From Morella rubra (Eukaryota > Streptophyta > Magnoliopsida > Fagales > Myricaceae), in the NCBI GenBank assembly GCA_003952965.2, contig CM025853.1, forward strand, positions 5,480,015 to 5,544,014: a stretch of 64,000 bases of DNA, given 5' to 3'. The stretch's first letter is position 1; each line of letters starts with the position of its first letter. A model generated the notes under the pieces. That model did no database searches. It was not told the DNA's origin and was given only the letters and a program-made list of their open reading frames with translations. Positions 25,938 to 37,900 of this stretch are shown here, piece after piece. The position numbers were made by a program, and so were the translations under genes.

Positions 25938-27063
25938 TTTGAAAATTGACTTTGATAGTGCTATTATTTTGAAAAGAGATGTTGATAGTGCTAGTTTCTC
26001 CTATGTGCTTTTTATTTTCAATTTTAATTTTATAAACTAATTTTTAAATATTCCTATTTTGTAGGCCTTTCATTAAGTTTTTTTTTTCCTTCCTCTTAAT
26101 TTCAGTTTTACTATAATATAAAGCTTTTATAATTAAAAAATTTTAATTTTACCACGATATAGGACCTTGATAGTACGAGGCTTCCTAAGTAAGAGACTTT
26201 AGACGATTGTCTTACCTGACTATCAAGAAGACCAAAAAGGTCGCCATTAGAGTTGAGAGTCATGATTGGAGTCTTGGGAAGACCGAGTCATAAAGGACCG
26301 ACCGATGGAGGAGGAGGCGACAGTGAGTTATGGGTTGAACGAAGGGAGAGATCAGGCACGCGCTGGGGTGGAGTATCACACTCCTGTAACTAGTTGGTGT
26401 AACCCACTTATCCAGCACGAGGCGCACGCAACTTTGGCTCAATTTGCTTACAACAAGATTCTTTCAATACGCATTGAATCCCTTTGAAATCTTACCCCTT
26501 CAACTCCTCCAAGGCACGTCGTCAGTCGCAGTCGCACCTTGGTTTTTCCCCTGTCAACTTGTCGATCTCTTCATCAGACAGCAGCTGCCACCAGCTCGCC
26601 TTCGAACTCAAGTTGGCGTCCAGTTAGCACTTGGAGTCTAACGGGCATGCAAATTGATTTACCCTCCTTAATTGATCATGGGGTCTTGTGACGTTCTACT
26701 AACATCACGATGTCCAAGTACAGAGACCCTTTTCACTGTGATAATATTAACAATCCTTCCAGTCTTCTGCAAGTTGCAGCAACCTTCAAAATTCAGCTTT
26801 CTAGTACTCGGATTCCCAAAGTTTTCGAGATCTGTAGTGGTGGGTCACAGCTCAAGTGCTGAGATATAACCCACTTTAAGAAATAAGGCACGTGTTGTGT
26901 AATTGATCACACGATTATGGTAAACTACAAGAAAAATAAACAAACACAAAGAATACCAAAATCTACAGATAGAGAGGACAAGAAAAATTCACTAGTCCCA
27001 AAATCAAGAGTACAAACAAACATCGAAGAAACCACTTTAAACAGCCCAAGCCCCAATACACTC
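25938..27063. other. Insertion of about 1.1 kb present only in block A
   Basis: Alignment of A with A' breaks at about 25938 and resumes at about 27063. Between them A' has only a few bases. The segment includes a GC-richer part (26230-26650) and short frames (26266-26487, 26444-26641 plus) with no recognised domain. I found no terminal repeats or target duplication that would identify it. Confidence 0.5.
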
Positions 27064-27535
27064 AAATCTCACTGTCATATAAGAAAATCGTTAATTCTCT
27101 TGTTGAGCCACATCGTGTAACATTAATGCTCTCTAATATCCACAAGACACACCAACTTGCTCTTTACAATTCTATTAAATTCGTGCAACATTGATACTTT
27201 CTAATATCCTCGAACACTCCAACTCGCCCTCAACAATTCTCTTCTCTCTCTCTAGACTACAATTTTTATATATAACACTCTTTCTCTTTTATTCTCGGCA
27301 GCTCAGTTCTAATTGGAAAAGAACTCCTAATCACAACACGTTAAGGTTTACATCTACATTCAAAACTATCAGTTGAGGAATCTGGATAAAACAAAAACTC
27401 TTTGGTTTGTTACTCTATCCACACCATCTTAGGGTTCACATGGACAAATCCAAGGCGAACTCAACAGCTGGGGTCGCCGCTGAACCCTAGGATTAGTGTA
27501 AATATACAGGCAAATATGAAGATCATATGGTTGAA

Positions 27536-30500
27536 TCAGCCTTGAGGGCCACGATCATCTTGACCTTTGAGTTCTTGGGTTCCAATCCCCTGATTATTTT
27601 CATCTTTATCTTCAGCAGGGGACTTGGCCTCAACCCCTGACACATCTAACTGCTCAGGATATATTTCACCAAACAGGTTGGGTGGAGCAACAACACCACT
27701 CTCAAGTAGTACATCATGAAGTTTCTGAGCTAATTGTGGATTCTCTTTGGCAGCATCAATCATATATTGTGAAACATCCTTCACTTTCATTCTCCGTACG
27801 GCAGGGGAGCTTACTCCTTCAGTCCAAGAAGGAGATCTTGCATGCACGTAAGGATAACTGGGCCTGCCAGGCGGCTCCCTCAGTTGCACCTTCTCCACAT
27901 TCAGTGGAGCTCTAAAGTCATCTGAGGATGACTTATGCTCATCCTCACTTTGTTTTGGCCTAGTAATATTTTCTGAAGACGTGAAATCACCTCTGCCATC
28001 AGATTCTTTCCCTAAAGCAAAATTCCTCAACTTAGACCTCTTGTCCGCAGTCCCAAAGTCCAAATGGTCTTCAAAGGAACTCCCAACCCCACTGCTTGAA
28101 GAGGCCATATGAGACGAGTCAATATCTCTAGACAAAGGACTTGCAGAATAGAAAGATTCTTCATATTCTATATGCGAACCAGCCGCATCAGATGGAATAA
28201 GTGTACCGGGATCTGCCATTAGATCAACAATATACTCCCTGAAATCCAAATTTTCCACATTTCAGTTGCATACAAGGCTTTGCAACCCCAAAATGAGCAT
28301 ATAAAAATCACAGCGATAACTAGCCAAGCATAAATAAAACAAAAAATGGAACTACACATGCAACTGGAATCCCAAAACACCAATATATAGGCACTTAGAT
28401 ACTAGAACTATGGTCTAACAGCATTGCATGCATTAGCCAAGAAGGCCAAAAAAAAGCATCACATGCATTAGAAACTAACTATAAGTAAGAAAGAATAAAT
28501 AGAACACCTCATATGTGAATTAACCAGAAAATGCTTCAAAGAACAGAAAATAGATAGCCCTGAATAACCTAGCTGGCTCAACTCCATCACCAAAAAACAA
28601 AAATCGTATAGTAATATCAGTTACCTTCCCTCATCAATCTTTACAAAGTTCATTGCCACATCGTCAGAACCTGTGTATTGCTGTCCTTTCACCAACCGGC
28701 AAGGAAATCCAACGCTATCAGCCAAAACCTACATAACCCCACAAAAGTTGGAACAAAAGAACTAGAGGAAGATCAGGATTCCAACCAGTAAGGATAACTG
28801 AGGAAAAAAAAAGGTTGGAAGGACAGAGCCATATAGAAGATAATCTATGACGAAAGCATAAAGCTGTTGATCAAAGAATACCAAACAAACAAAAAAAGAT
28901 CTAATGGCTAGAGATAGTGGGCTTGCAGTAGACAGACAACTTCTAACAAATGCACCTACTGAAAACCTTGGTAACATGAAAATCCCAGTAGCACTTACAA
29001 CACAGTTGTCAAGAGCTGCTAATGTGAAAAAAGTAACTATCGTCCAACATCACACTACCTAAAATTTTGACAAGTCAAATTGTAACATGTCAGAGATGAT
29101 ACACAGGACACTGATCCTATAAATTATTCACCATCACCCACTGAACGAAGTGATTTAAATTTCACCAAGTAGCATGGAAGATAATTGCTCAAAACAACTT
29201 TTCTGCCCTCAATATATCCAGCACAAAAATGGAACACCATGTTGGACAGTTGAGAAGCCATCTCTAGCATGTTTCACTTATGAATGTGTCTCTAGGAAAG
29301 GGACTGAAATACTTCCTACCATAAAGCTTTTCTCTCTGACTACCTACACTGATATTGTTATTAAGACTAATTAATACCTAAACGAGGAAGCATAGATGTC
29401 TTACAGAAATTAATCCTCTAATATGGTTTAAATTAGAGATGGCACCCAGAAAATACACTAAAAACCAACACACTGAAGCATTCTGATATTTGAAGCCTTT
29501 AATAAACTCCACATAGCTTCTTCAAAATCAAAAGGGGGTTACAGACCATATTTGTTCTTGAGCTTCATCACTAGTATGAGCAATATGTTTCAGACCACAT
29601 TTGAGTAATTGGAAAGCTCCAAACACACTTAAAAGAGGGAAATATTATCTCATTGTAACATGAATCAAATGCTGAAATTTCTAGGTTTATGCTAAAGCAT
29701 TAATAGTACACTTCGGGATATCTTAAAGGAATGTCAGAAAACATAATTCTGACAGCAACCTAGACAGCGGCAGGATAAGGTGGAAACAGTGAACACAGCA
29801 TATATTGCTAACAAGGTACAGTGGCTCAAAGGCTACTTGAAATGTTGTTATTTGGAGGAAAATTGCAACAAAGGGAAGAACTGAATATCCACAATGCCAG
29901 AGTTACTCCTTACGTGACACTAGCATAGTTAATTGTCCAACTCAATATGTTTCAAAATTCAAATTTCTAAGGTGGGCATAAAACATAGAGTTCCGGCCTA
30001 ACTTATTCCTGATGAATACTTGGAGCAACTCAGACTACCAGGAAAGAAGATGTCAATGTAACCCTCAGATCCCCGAACAAGGCCTCAATGATATAACCAT
30101 CAGACATCAAATGGACAAGAAAAGCATTGTTAAAGTGCAAAAAAAAAAAAAAAAAAGGGTACAGAAATCAATTAGTAGAAACAAAAGAATGTGATCACAA
30201 AATTGCGTAGCAACACACTTATCAGTTTTTCTCCATCTACCTTGCCTGGCATTTCCAATCTGAGATACATCCATCCTTAACAACAATGAAATATCATTTT
30301 GCTCATTCCATCCTAACCAATTAACCAACACAAATTAGATCAGAAGCAGCTACAAAATTGATATGATTAACTCATCCACACTATGGAAGTGTGCCCCCAT
30401 GAGTGAAACCAAGACTAAGAATCTTACAGAAGTTAAAATTACTATGAGCGAATATTGAAACATTAGAATAAAAGGTTACCCAATATCATTATAAGTGGTA

Positions 30501-32395
30501 CCACCATTTGCAAATCAGGATTGTGCCATAAACAGAAAAAGCTGAGCCAATACCTTGAACAACAATGCACGGTGACGAGCCAATCCAATTGTTAGAGAAC
30601 CAAGCGGCAAAACCATGCTACCAAGGGTTCCTTTCAAACTGTAACTGAGACTTCTCCATGCTCTCAACATGTTGTCAGGATCCCCAACTGGTCCACCCAT
30701 ATAGTCAGCAACTAAAATAGCTAGCTTTCGGACCAAATTACTACCTACTAAAACTAGAGAATTGGACCTTGATTTGACAGCTAGCTCTAGAGCCCTCTGT
30801 TCAAGTTTCAACAAATTAGCATCAGCGGCCCTATTGACCAAAACTGCTTCCCACGTGACTCTGTCTGACACTGGTGTTCCTTGCAGATCAACAAGGGAAG
30901 GCATTCTTTCAGAGTTTGACTCAGTCATTACTCCATACAGGTCGTAGAAACCATCCATGATCTTGTCATCATAGCTAAGCGAATTGTAATTCTGTGAAGC
31001 ATGGATAAATCTACGATATGAGATAGGTTAGAAAGGAATAAAAACAAGACAGAGATGAGGAAACAAAGTTACAACATAAGTAATCTCCTATAACCATATA
31101 GTCTCTAGTCCATCTAAAAATAGAGATCAAGTCTTCAACGAATCTAGGAAATAACTTGTACAATCAATTAAAGAATAATATTAAATGTTTCAATTTCCCT
31201 CATGTATTTTGTACCGTTGAACAAAAGAAAGAGACTGGAACCATGACTGCTTGCTATGTGTTCCCCATTAACAGTGGAACATTGGTACAGATATAGTGGT
31301 GGGAACAGAGATTTTGTGATCTGAACAACTTGTCATCTCAAAATTGCATTGCCATCCTATAAATCCTCAAGCTAAAAGAATGAAACTAATTACAAACACA
31401 ACAATGCATGTGAACAAGAAAAGAATATTTATAAATATTTTATGGGTATATAAGAAGTATAGAAGACTAGCCAAAGTCATTAGGCCTTAAATGCTGAAAT
31501 TTACTGAGATGCATGTGAACATCATAATCATACAGCTAAACAACTCCACATCTGAACTAGCTATTGTTATACAGATTACTTGTTCTACCCATCCTGCATA
31601 TGCTAATATTCCATCATTGCAAAGCAGCTTGGATGGTCAACATCACTTACACCAACATAGTGCGACTGATGTTAAATTGGTTATGTTTCTGACTTACAAC
31701 ACATATAATATGATTAAGGCACAAGGATCAGAGAAGCTATTTGGGTGACAACGACAACTACCCAAATATTTTCTCCTATTTTCCTTGAGCTCCTCTCGTC
31801 TCATGCTTAACAGATTAAGAATATATTTTCATGAAAGACAATCAAGTTCACCAGAAAGCACTTTTTGCACTTATGGCAGCATTATATCCACCTACCAACC
31901 AAACAGTACTAAACTCGCTTTATCCCCCATAATTTTCTAGAAGCAATCACTTGTATTCTACAACAAGTAAGTTGACCACGGCACGAGAAATTTAAAATGA
32001 GATTATCTATGATGGTTGATTTATAAGCAAGAGTGCCCGCACATGTTCTTAGCATTTCTAGCGGTCATCAACAAATATGAATAACAAGAAGAAGTCAAAC
32101 AAAATGAAATCACTAAGCAGAAGGAAGGGACAAACTTACCCAGTATCGATAGGCGACAACTTCAGCTGGAGTATTATCAACAGCGCAAGAACCCAGGCTG
32201 ATCTGCTTTACAGCCTCGATCTGAACTGCCTCGGGATCCTCCCTTGCACTCAACTCCAAAGCCAGTTGTATTTGATATTCTTCCTCTACATCAGGATCCT
32301 TCGGGTTATTGGAACCTGAATCACCCCTAGCTGAGTCCATCATAACATCTAACCCACCAGTACTACCAGAATCAGACGGTTCAGTTTCTCTTGGA
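27536..32395 (-). pseudogene. Partial duplicate of the EDR1-like gene lacking the kinase domain
   Basis: Nearly identical to 8887-13745 (offset 18649-18653 bp), introns included. Retained coding segments: exon 1 from an in-frame Met at 32343 down to 32140, exon 2 30991-30554, exon 3 28728-28625, and the first part of exon 4, 28238 to 27536. The last frame runs into block A sequence and stops after GQDDRGPQG. All retained splice sites and frames are open. If transcribed from a new promoter it could encode about 482 aa: the EDR1 domain plus part of the linker, with no G-loop, Lys, HRD or DFG. The original ATG and about 95 N-terminal residues are missing. Differences from the parent include Glu to Gly and Leu to Arg near the left end. 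Most likely a truncated pseudogene; a decoy protein is possible. Confidence 0.85.
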
Positions 32396-32477
32396 TGATA
32401 AGGTTCAGTTTTATAAAATAAGTATTTTATATGAAAACTTAACGTTATATTATGATTTTAGAGATAAATAAAAAAAT

Positions 32478-32672
32478 TCGTCTTGAGATTTACCATTTTA
32501 TCTTATTAGTCTCTCTATTTTAAAATCTATCAAATTAGTCTTTTACATAGGGTTTAAAATTCATCAACGAAGAGTTGCACGAGGATTAAGATCTTGATGA
32601 ATTTTGAACTCCAGAGGACTAATTCAATGAGTTTTAAAGTTCATAACTAATCAGACAATTAAGCGGTAAAAT
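32478..32672. mobile_element. Foldback MITE in block A'
   Basis: Counterpart of 20990-21205, with complementary arms around TTTACCATTTTATCTTATTAG and its partner. Slightly shortened by small deletions. Confidence 0.45.
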
Positions 32673-33169
32673 GCATGAACGGAATTAATATTTATCTCAT
32701 AATTTTATCATTCTTCCTCTCACTATCATTCCATATAGAATTCGAGGTATTACAATTTAACTAATAATTCTTTTACTTCTTCTCACATAGGAGCTAAATA
32801 CATAGAACATTTAATTATACTGGATTAAATTATAACTAAGACCACCAAGAATAGACTAATCTAGTCATTTAGCTTACATTTCTTTTCCATCTATCAGCCT
32901 TTGTAGTGACTTCTAATTAACTATGCGCTATTTTACAATACACGTGTCTCTTGTTAATATTATAAACCAAGAGAAAATTTTATGTCATGAGAATAAATTA
33001 AATATTAAGAGAGATTAAGTAAAACAAGTTTTATAATGTTGATTATCTTAATACAGCATGATCTTCAGTCCTAATGCTATGTCTATTATGGTAAATGGAC
33101 AAAAATGTGTGTTTATTTTGTTACGTATATAATAATAAAACGACGACGAAAGCATTAAAATAAATAAAA

Positions 33170-33610
33170 AGGAGAAAATGTCGAGGTCTGGAGTTAGTTG
33201 GCGTGCTGCGACTACTACGTGGGCGGCTTTGCTTGTCCTAATCTTGTCCTGATGCTTTCTAATTTTGTAATTTTAGTGCAAAAGATAACGTTATTGCTCG
33301 AAAAGCGTGGGGGCTGCTTTCTAATTTTGTAACGTTGAACCGTTTGGGGGGATAATGACAGCCCACGCGCTCGCTATCAGCGAATCATCCACGCAGTGGA
33401 GTTGAGTGGCTCGGGGATGTGATTGGAGCGTGGGTGAGCGCGTTATACGGCAGTTGCTTTTTCTTCGGATGGGACCTCCGGCACCTCAATTCGGGACCAC
33501 CATTATACAGACAAAAAGGAGGAAAAAAGTTCGAATTCCTTAGACTCTCATTGGACCGTGGCGAAGCGCGAGGCCTGGAATCGGCCACATTTGTGGATAC
33601 ACAATGGCCA
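33170..33610. other. GC-rich island in block A'
   Basis: Counterpart of 21690-22110 at about 95% identity, with the same ACGTGG-type and CATTGGAC motifs. It contains a short filler (near 33240-33280) that partly repeats the downstream GATGCTTTCTAATTTTGTAA text, a local duplication made after the blocks separated. Confidence 0.3.
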
Positions 33611-33749
33611 TTTTTTTGCCCTTTACACATTTTTTTGTTTAATTTTGTTTTTTCTAATTAGAAAAAATCCTTGTAAAGCCGCACGGAGTGATATTAGCCG
33701 GACGTACAAGTAAACAGCAAACTTCCAAGGCATGTGTGAAATTAAAGGC

Positions 33750-34012
33750 ATCTAATTACAAAAATATTTTAAAATATAATATATTTAATAAAATTATAAA
33801 AAGAATATTTAAAATCTAAAAAAAAATTAATGGAATACCATTATTTTTTACACAAATTTTAACAATGTGGCTTAACTTAAATATTTTTTTTTAAACAATT
33901 ACATCAAATCATCTCTCTCTTTATTTTTTTAAAATTTCATTTAAAACTTTTAAACAACCTTTATACAAAAATCAATAAAAAAAATCTTACACTTTTTTAT
34001 AAAATCAACATC
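33750..34012. mobile_element. Right arm of the foldback element, block A' copy
   Basis: Matches the right arm of 22296-23053. The left arm and loop are absent, and the sequence passes directly from CATGTGTGAAATTA into the arm. The deletion presumably removed one arm of the hairpin. Confidence 0.5.
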
Positions 34013-34065
34013 TCTCAAGACTTTTCGGGGTCAAAATATAATATTACAATTTTTGAGAGGCCAAT

Positions 34066-34161
34066 GTAAAAAAGAAAAAAACTTAATTTTTTTCAGAAGA
34101 AGTCTTAATTTTTGGGTGGTTTGGTGGGGCCAGGCCCCAGCCTAACCCTCTTGGCTTTGCC
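34066..34161. mobile_element. hAT-like terminus, block A' copy
   Basis: Counterpart of 23085-23178, with TTTTTGGGTGGTTTGGTGG and the end GGCTTTGCCCCTA. The preceding sequence has a short local duplication of the CTTAATTTTT text. Confidence 0.4.
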
Positions 34162-34520
34162 CCTACGAAGAGGTTAGCGTAGAATTACCACATATGACCT
34201 CTCACTTAAGTCACTGACTAATTTGATCTTGAAAAGAATTAAGACAAACCATGTGCTAAATCTACAGAGTCTCAAATATCGTCCTTACTCTTGAATATTC
34301 GTGAGTGTGTCGCTTTCTTTTAAACTTAACCGTGAAAGAAATACATCAAAAACCATATGCTTTTTATCTATCAACACAAGTTTTGCGGGTAAGAGGATTA
34401 ATCAATAGCATTCCCTCAACCTAGAGAAAACTATAGTCCAACATCATGTGTACAAATAATATATTACTATGGAAGTGAGAAATAGCCTTATGCCCATAAC
34501 GAAAATAGTTATGAAGGCTT

Positions 34521-35696
34521 TGTTAGAGAATATTTTTAGTTAGCTATACTTCATATGTAATTTAGTTTTATTTCTTGAGATATTAAGGTGTTTCGAAGCT
34601 TCTATGAAGAATTGAAGATAGCTGTAAAAACTGAGTTTTTCTCAGAAATGTCAAGTCAGTTGGAAGTCAGATGCAAGTTAGACAGAATTGCGATTTGAAG
34701 CACTGTAGTAACAGAATTTGGTTAGTCTGTTTCTAACTAAATAAATGACGTCAAGAAAGACCCACAAAGCTCGAAACTTTCACTTTTAACCGTGAGTCAT
34801 CCTTATAACCCCTTTATTCTATTATAAAAAAAAAACTTAGAAAAATCCAGAAAAAATTGTGCTTTCAACGTGAAAACTCTCTCTTGAAACCTCTAGCCAT
34901 TTTTCTGAGCCTTCGTGTGTGTGAACTAAGAATGAGCCTTGAAGATCTAAACCTTCTTTTTAGGATTCTTAGTTCTATATTTGATCACCATTGTTATTTC
35001 CCCAAAAGAGATTCGAGATTTTCGGAAGTTACTGAAATCTTGAAGGTCTAAGTGCCATGTTCGTGCATTTGTTGTTGTTGTGAGTTCGCAATGGAGGACG
35101 GCAAGGTATGAACAGTAAGGTAAAGATTGTTAGCTTTTTGAATGGATGAGAGGTTCTCAATCCCTGCTATGGAGCAGATCCGAATGTTGTATTTTGGGTA
35201 AGAAAACAAGAGTGTTAGACTAGGATTTTGGGTATTCTTGAGTCTATGGATCACCTTGTATTTCGAGTTTGAAAAGCTAGTGAAATCTTTTCCTGGCCTA
35301 CGGGCCGGAGAGTTTTTTCTCTTGGAATTTGTTTCCAAGAGATTTTCTCTTCGTTACCAAAAGATTGGTGTCTTTTTGTGGTGATTGATTTGTTTATATT
35401 GTTCTTGATTAAGTGTTGATAATCGTGAACAACAAGCTGAATGTTCAGGTGTTTTTGGTTTTAAAGAATCTTGGATATAGATTCGAAATTACTTGATTCA
35501 CATTCTGCTTGATTATTTATATTGTTGTTAACGTGTGTGTTATAACGTGTATTTTGAAATTTCTGATCAGTTCTTGTATAGCCTGTGCAGAATATTCTAG
35601 TTAAATTTAAATAGTTACAAGGAAAAAGTTACAGAACTATTCACCTCCCATCTAGGTTCAGTTGGTGTTGTATTGAATCTTAAATCATTTCGTTCA
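34521..35696. mobile_element. LTR-type insertion (probable solo LTR), fossil
   Basis: A 1176-bp segment starting TGTTAGAG and ending GTTCA, absent from the equivalent site in block A (near 23540). The flanks look like a 5-bp target duplication of the block A text GACTT (GGCTT at 34516-34520 and AACTT at 35697-35701, each one base off). TG..CA ends with a 5-bp duplication fit an LTR retrotransposon, possibly copia-like. No internal coding region is present, so it is a solo LTR or a non-autonomous element. It inserted after the A/A' duplication. Confidence 0.55.
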
Positions 35697-36789
35697 AACT
35701 TGAATTCAGGATATTTTATCCATCAAACTTAATTAAAAAGAGTTTAAAATCACAATGTAATGAGAGGGGCCAGCAAATGGTTGCATCAAAGACAAATAGA
35801 AATTACAAATGCAATTCTATAGGCTGTTACTTTTAGAGTAAGCAATGCAAAGAACGAATTTTTCCAGATTCTAAAAGGGTTCAAAAAAAATAAAAAGAGA
35901 GGTATCTGTGGCTAAAGTTATCTTCTAGACAAACTCACGGAGAGTTCAAATTAACATCATTTGACCAATAACTTATATTACACACATCATTTAAATCGAG
36001 AATTTTATAATCGTAAAGATTCGAATCCGAATGAATTTTTTATTTTGACCGGTTCATCCACACTATATATCTGTTCTTTGTACTTGATTGCTAGGCCTAG
36101 TCCTGAGCCTAACTTGAGGCTTTTTTTGTCCTTTTGAGGTCTGTCGATAGGTTTGAGGCATTTCTCTGTGTATACTTTTTTCTTCTTTCCAATTACAGTT
36201 GGTGGGGATCAGACAAGCCTGTAAATAGATTCGTTGATGGAGCAGTCCCACTTAGGAAAGGCCATCCTCTTAGAAAGCATTACACTAAAGGACATAAAAA
36301 TTTAGTCAGTGCCAAACATGTTGGGGGTATGGGATATGATATACTAAGAATAAAATATTCTAGCTCACAAAATATAGCTATTGTCCTATTACCAGTGCAA
36401 CCTTTTGTGTTGTGACCACGTGGCATTACCAGAATTGCGGTTCAAATCTCCACCTTTTTCCTTCTCAAGTAATTTAGATCCCATCTTTAATCCAATGAAT
36501 TAGAGAACAATATCGATAATTTATATGCACTTCTTTATATTGGTCGTATGGTTTTATCCCCCTAACCAAAGAGGTTTACGTTGGATGTCGGGTGATAAGA
36601 GTTTAATAAATTAAGAAGTATCTCCGTTAGCAGTGTCAAATTTATCAATTTTGCAGCACGTGCACCGCTAAGTTAAATGATTCCCCTAGTTAATAATTGA
36701 ATTCAACTTATACTCTACCGATATAGATATAGTTCCTTCAATCCCTAAAAAATGTGTCTTTTTAACCGTTGAATTATCATCTTTAGGAC

Positions 36790-37057
36790 TGTAGAAGTGA
36801 TGACTCAATTAGTCTTGACGTTTGCTTGAAACTGAACTAAAGGTAAGAGATCAATGGATTAAACCTCCTACGACTAAGATTTGTTTGACTTTCGTGAGTC
36901 TGTGGCGACGGTCTAAACTCCGGTTTAATAGTTATAGTGAAATCCGAACATGTCACAATAGGTGAGGAGCCTCTATGGTCACACCCAAGAGAGAGCTGGT
37001 CACACTTGATCGTCACCTTCCACCCTTTTTGCTACGAAAAAAAAAAAAGAAAAAAAA
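36790..37057 (+). mobile_element. tRNA-derived SINE, block A' copy
   Basis: Counterpart of 24697-24957 with the same box arrangement, a poly(A) tail ending near 37057 and decayed flanking repeats (GAATTATCATCTTTAGGAC on the left, TATTTATCGTCATTAGGAT on the right). The shared position shows a single insertion before duplication. Confidence 0.7.
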
Positions 37058-37291
37058 TATTTATCGTCATTAGGATAAGTTAGCTTAGTTCCTCCGTTGA
37101 AGATCTAGAGATCAACTTTTTTTAATACATAATTTAGTGCTCATTTTACTGAATTTCTGAGTGTTATCCACATGACCAAAGTTATTTATATTGCCTATAT
37201 TTACAATACTCCAATCCAGCGTGAGTGAGTGCCGCCGGCCTTTAAAAAAAAGGTCGGGCTTAGTTTTTTTTTTCTTTCTTTCTTTCTTTTT

Positions 37292-37900
37292 CTAAGTAAA
37301 GCCGGGCTTAGCTGAGGAGCAATTTTTGGCAGCGCAAGTCATCAAAATGAGGACTTTTAGTTTTTTTAAAAAAAAATTAATAATTTTAAAATTAAACCAT
37401 AAATTTGTTTTTTGTCTTTTATATTTAAAATTATTAATTAAACTTTTGTATTCAAATTTATCTAATAAATCAGTTTTCATAGATAAAATTGCTAAACACT
37501 TAATCTATCTTGAGACATAGTTGTTCTATAAATAATTTTTTTTATAATTTTTAGTTTTGAAAAACTTCTTTATGTTGATAAGTTATGGTAAATAATATTC
37601 TATATGCAATAAAACATTTTGGAAAACAATCTAATTCCTTTATTAGATTAAGTATCTCAAGTAGAGTATTAATTGATGTTTTTCTAACTTCTTTTAAAAC
37701 TTTTAATTCCGAAAATAAATCCAAACCATCAATATCAAAGTGCATGTCAAGCTTAAGAAATTTTTCGAGACATTTTTTTCTAAAGCACAATCATCAAAAG
37801 ACCTTAATCTTTCAAGACTAAACAAAAAGCCCAATCATCATACTTTGAAAATAATTAACATCTATCATGCACGGAAGATATTGCTTGATATACAATATAA
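37292..37900 (-). pseudogene. hAT transposase remnant, block A' copy
   Basis: The minus frame 37790-37551 reads KLDMHFDIDGLDLFSELKV and continues through NLIKELDCFPKCFIAYRIL, the conserved C-terminal region of plant hAT transposases. The tail frame at 37480-37292 (LLDKFEYKSLINNF) is in another frame. No N-terminal domain is recognisable. This is a decayed DNA transposon. It retains the frame better than the block A copy across SELKVLKEV. Confidence 0.8.

Larger units (their letters stand above)
20905..27547. repeat. Duplicated block A (left copy)
   Basis: This 6.6-kb segment is homologous to 32383-38628 in the same orientation. Shared landmarks in order: a MITE, a GC-rich island, part of a foldback element, a hAT-like terminus, a SINE, a hAT transposase remnant, and a final stretch ending GTTGAATCAGCCTTGAGG. 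A sample of about 250 bp near 21265 differs from its partner at roughly 7% of positions plus single-base gaps. Block-specific insertions include 25938-27063 here and 34521-35696 in the other copy. The block ends where the partial EDR1 copy begins. Confidence 0.85.

Noticed and set aside
27536-32395. Second functional EDR1-like kinase gene
   Set aside because: No kinase exons exist for this copy. The frame ends in block A sequence and the original start codon is missing.
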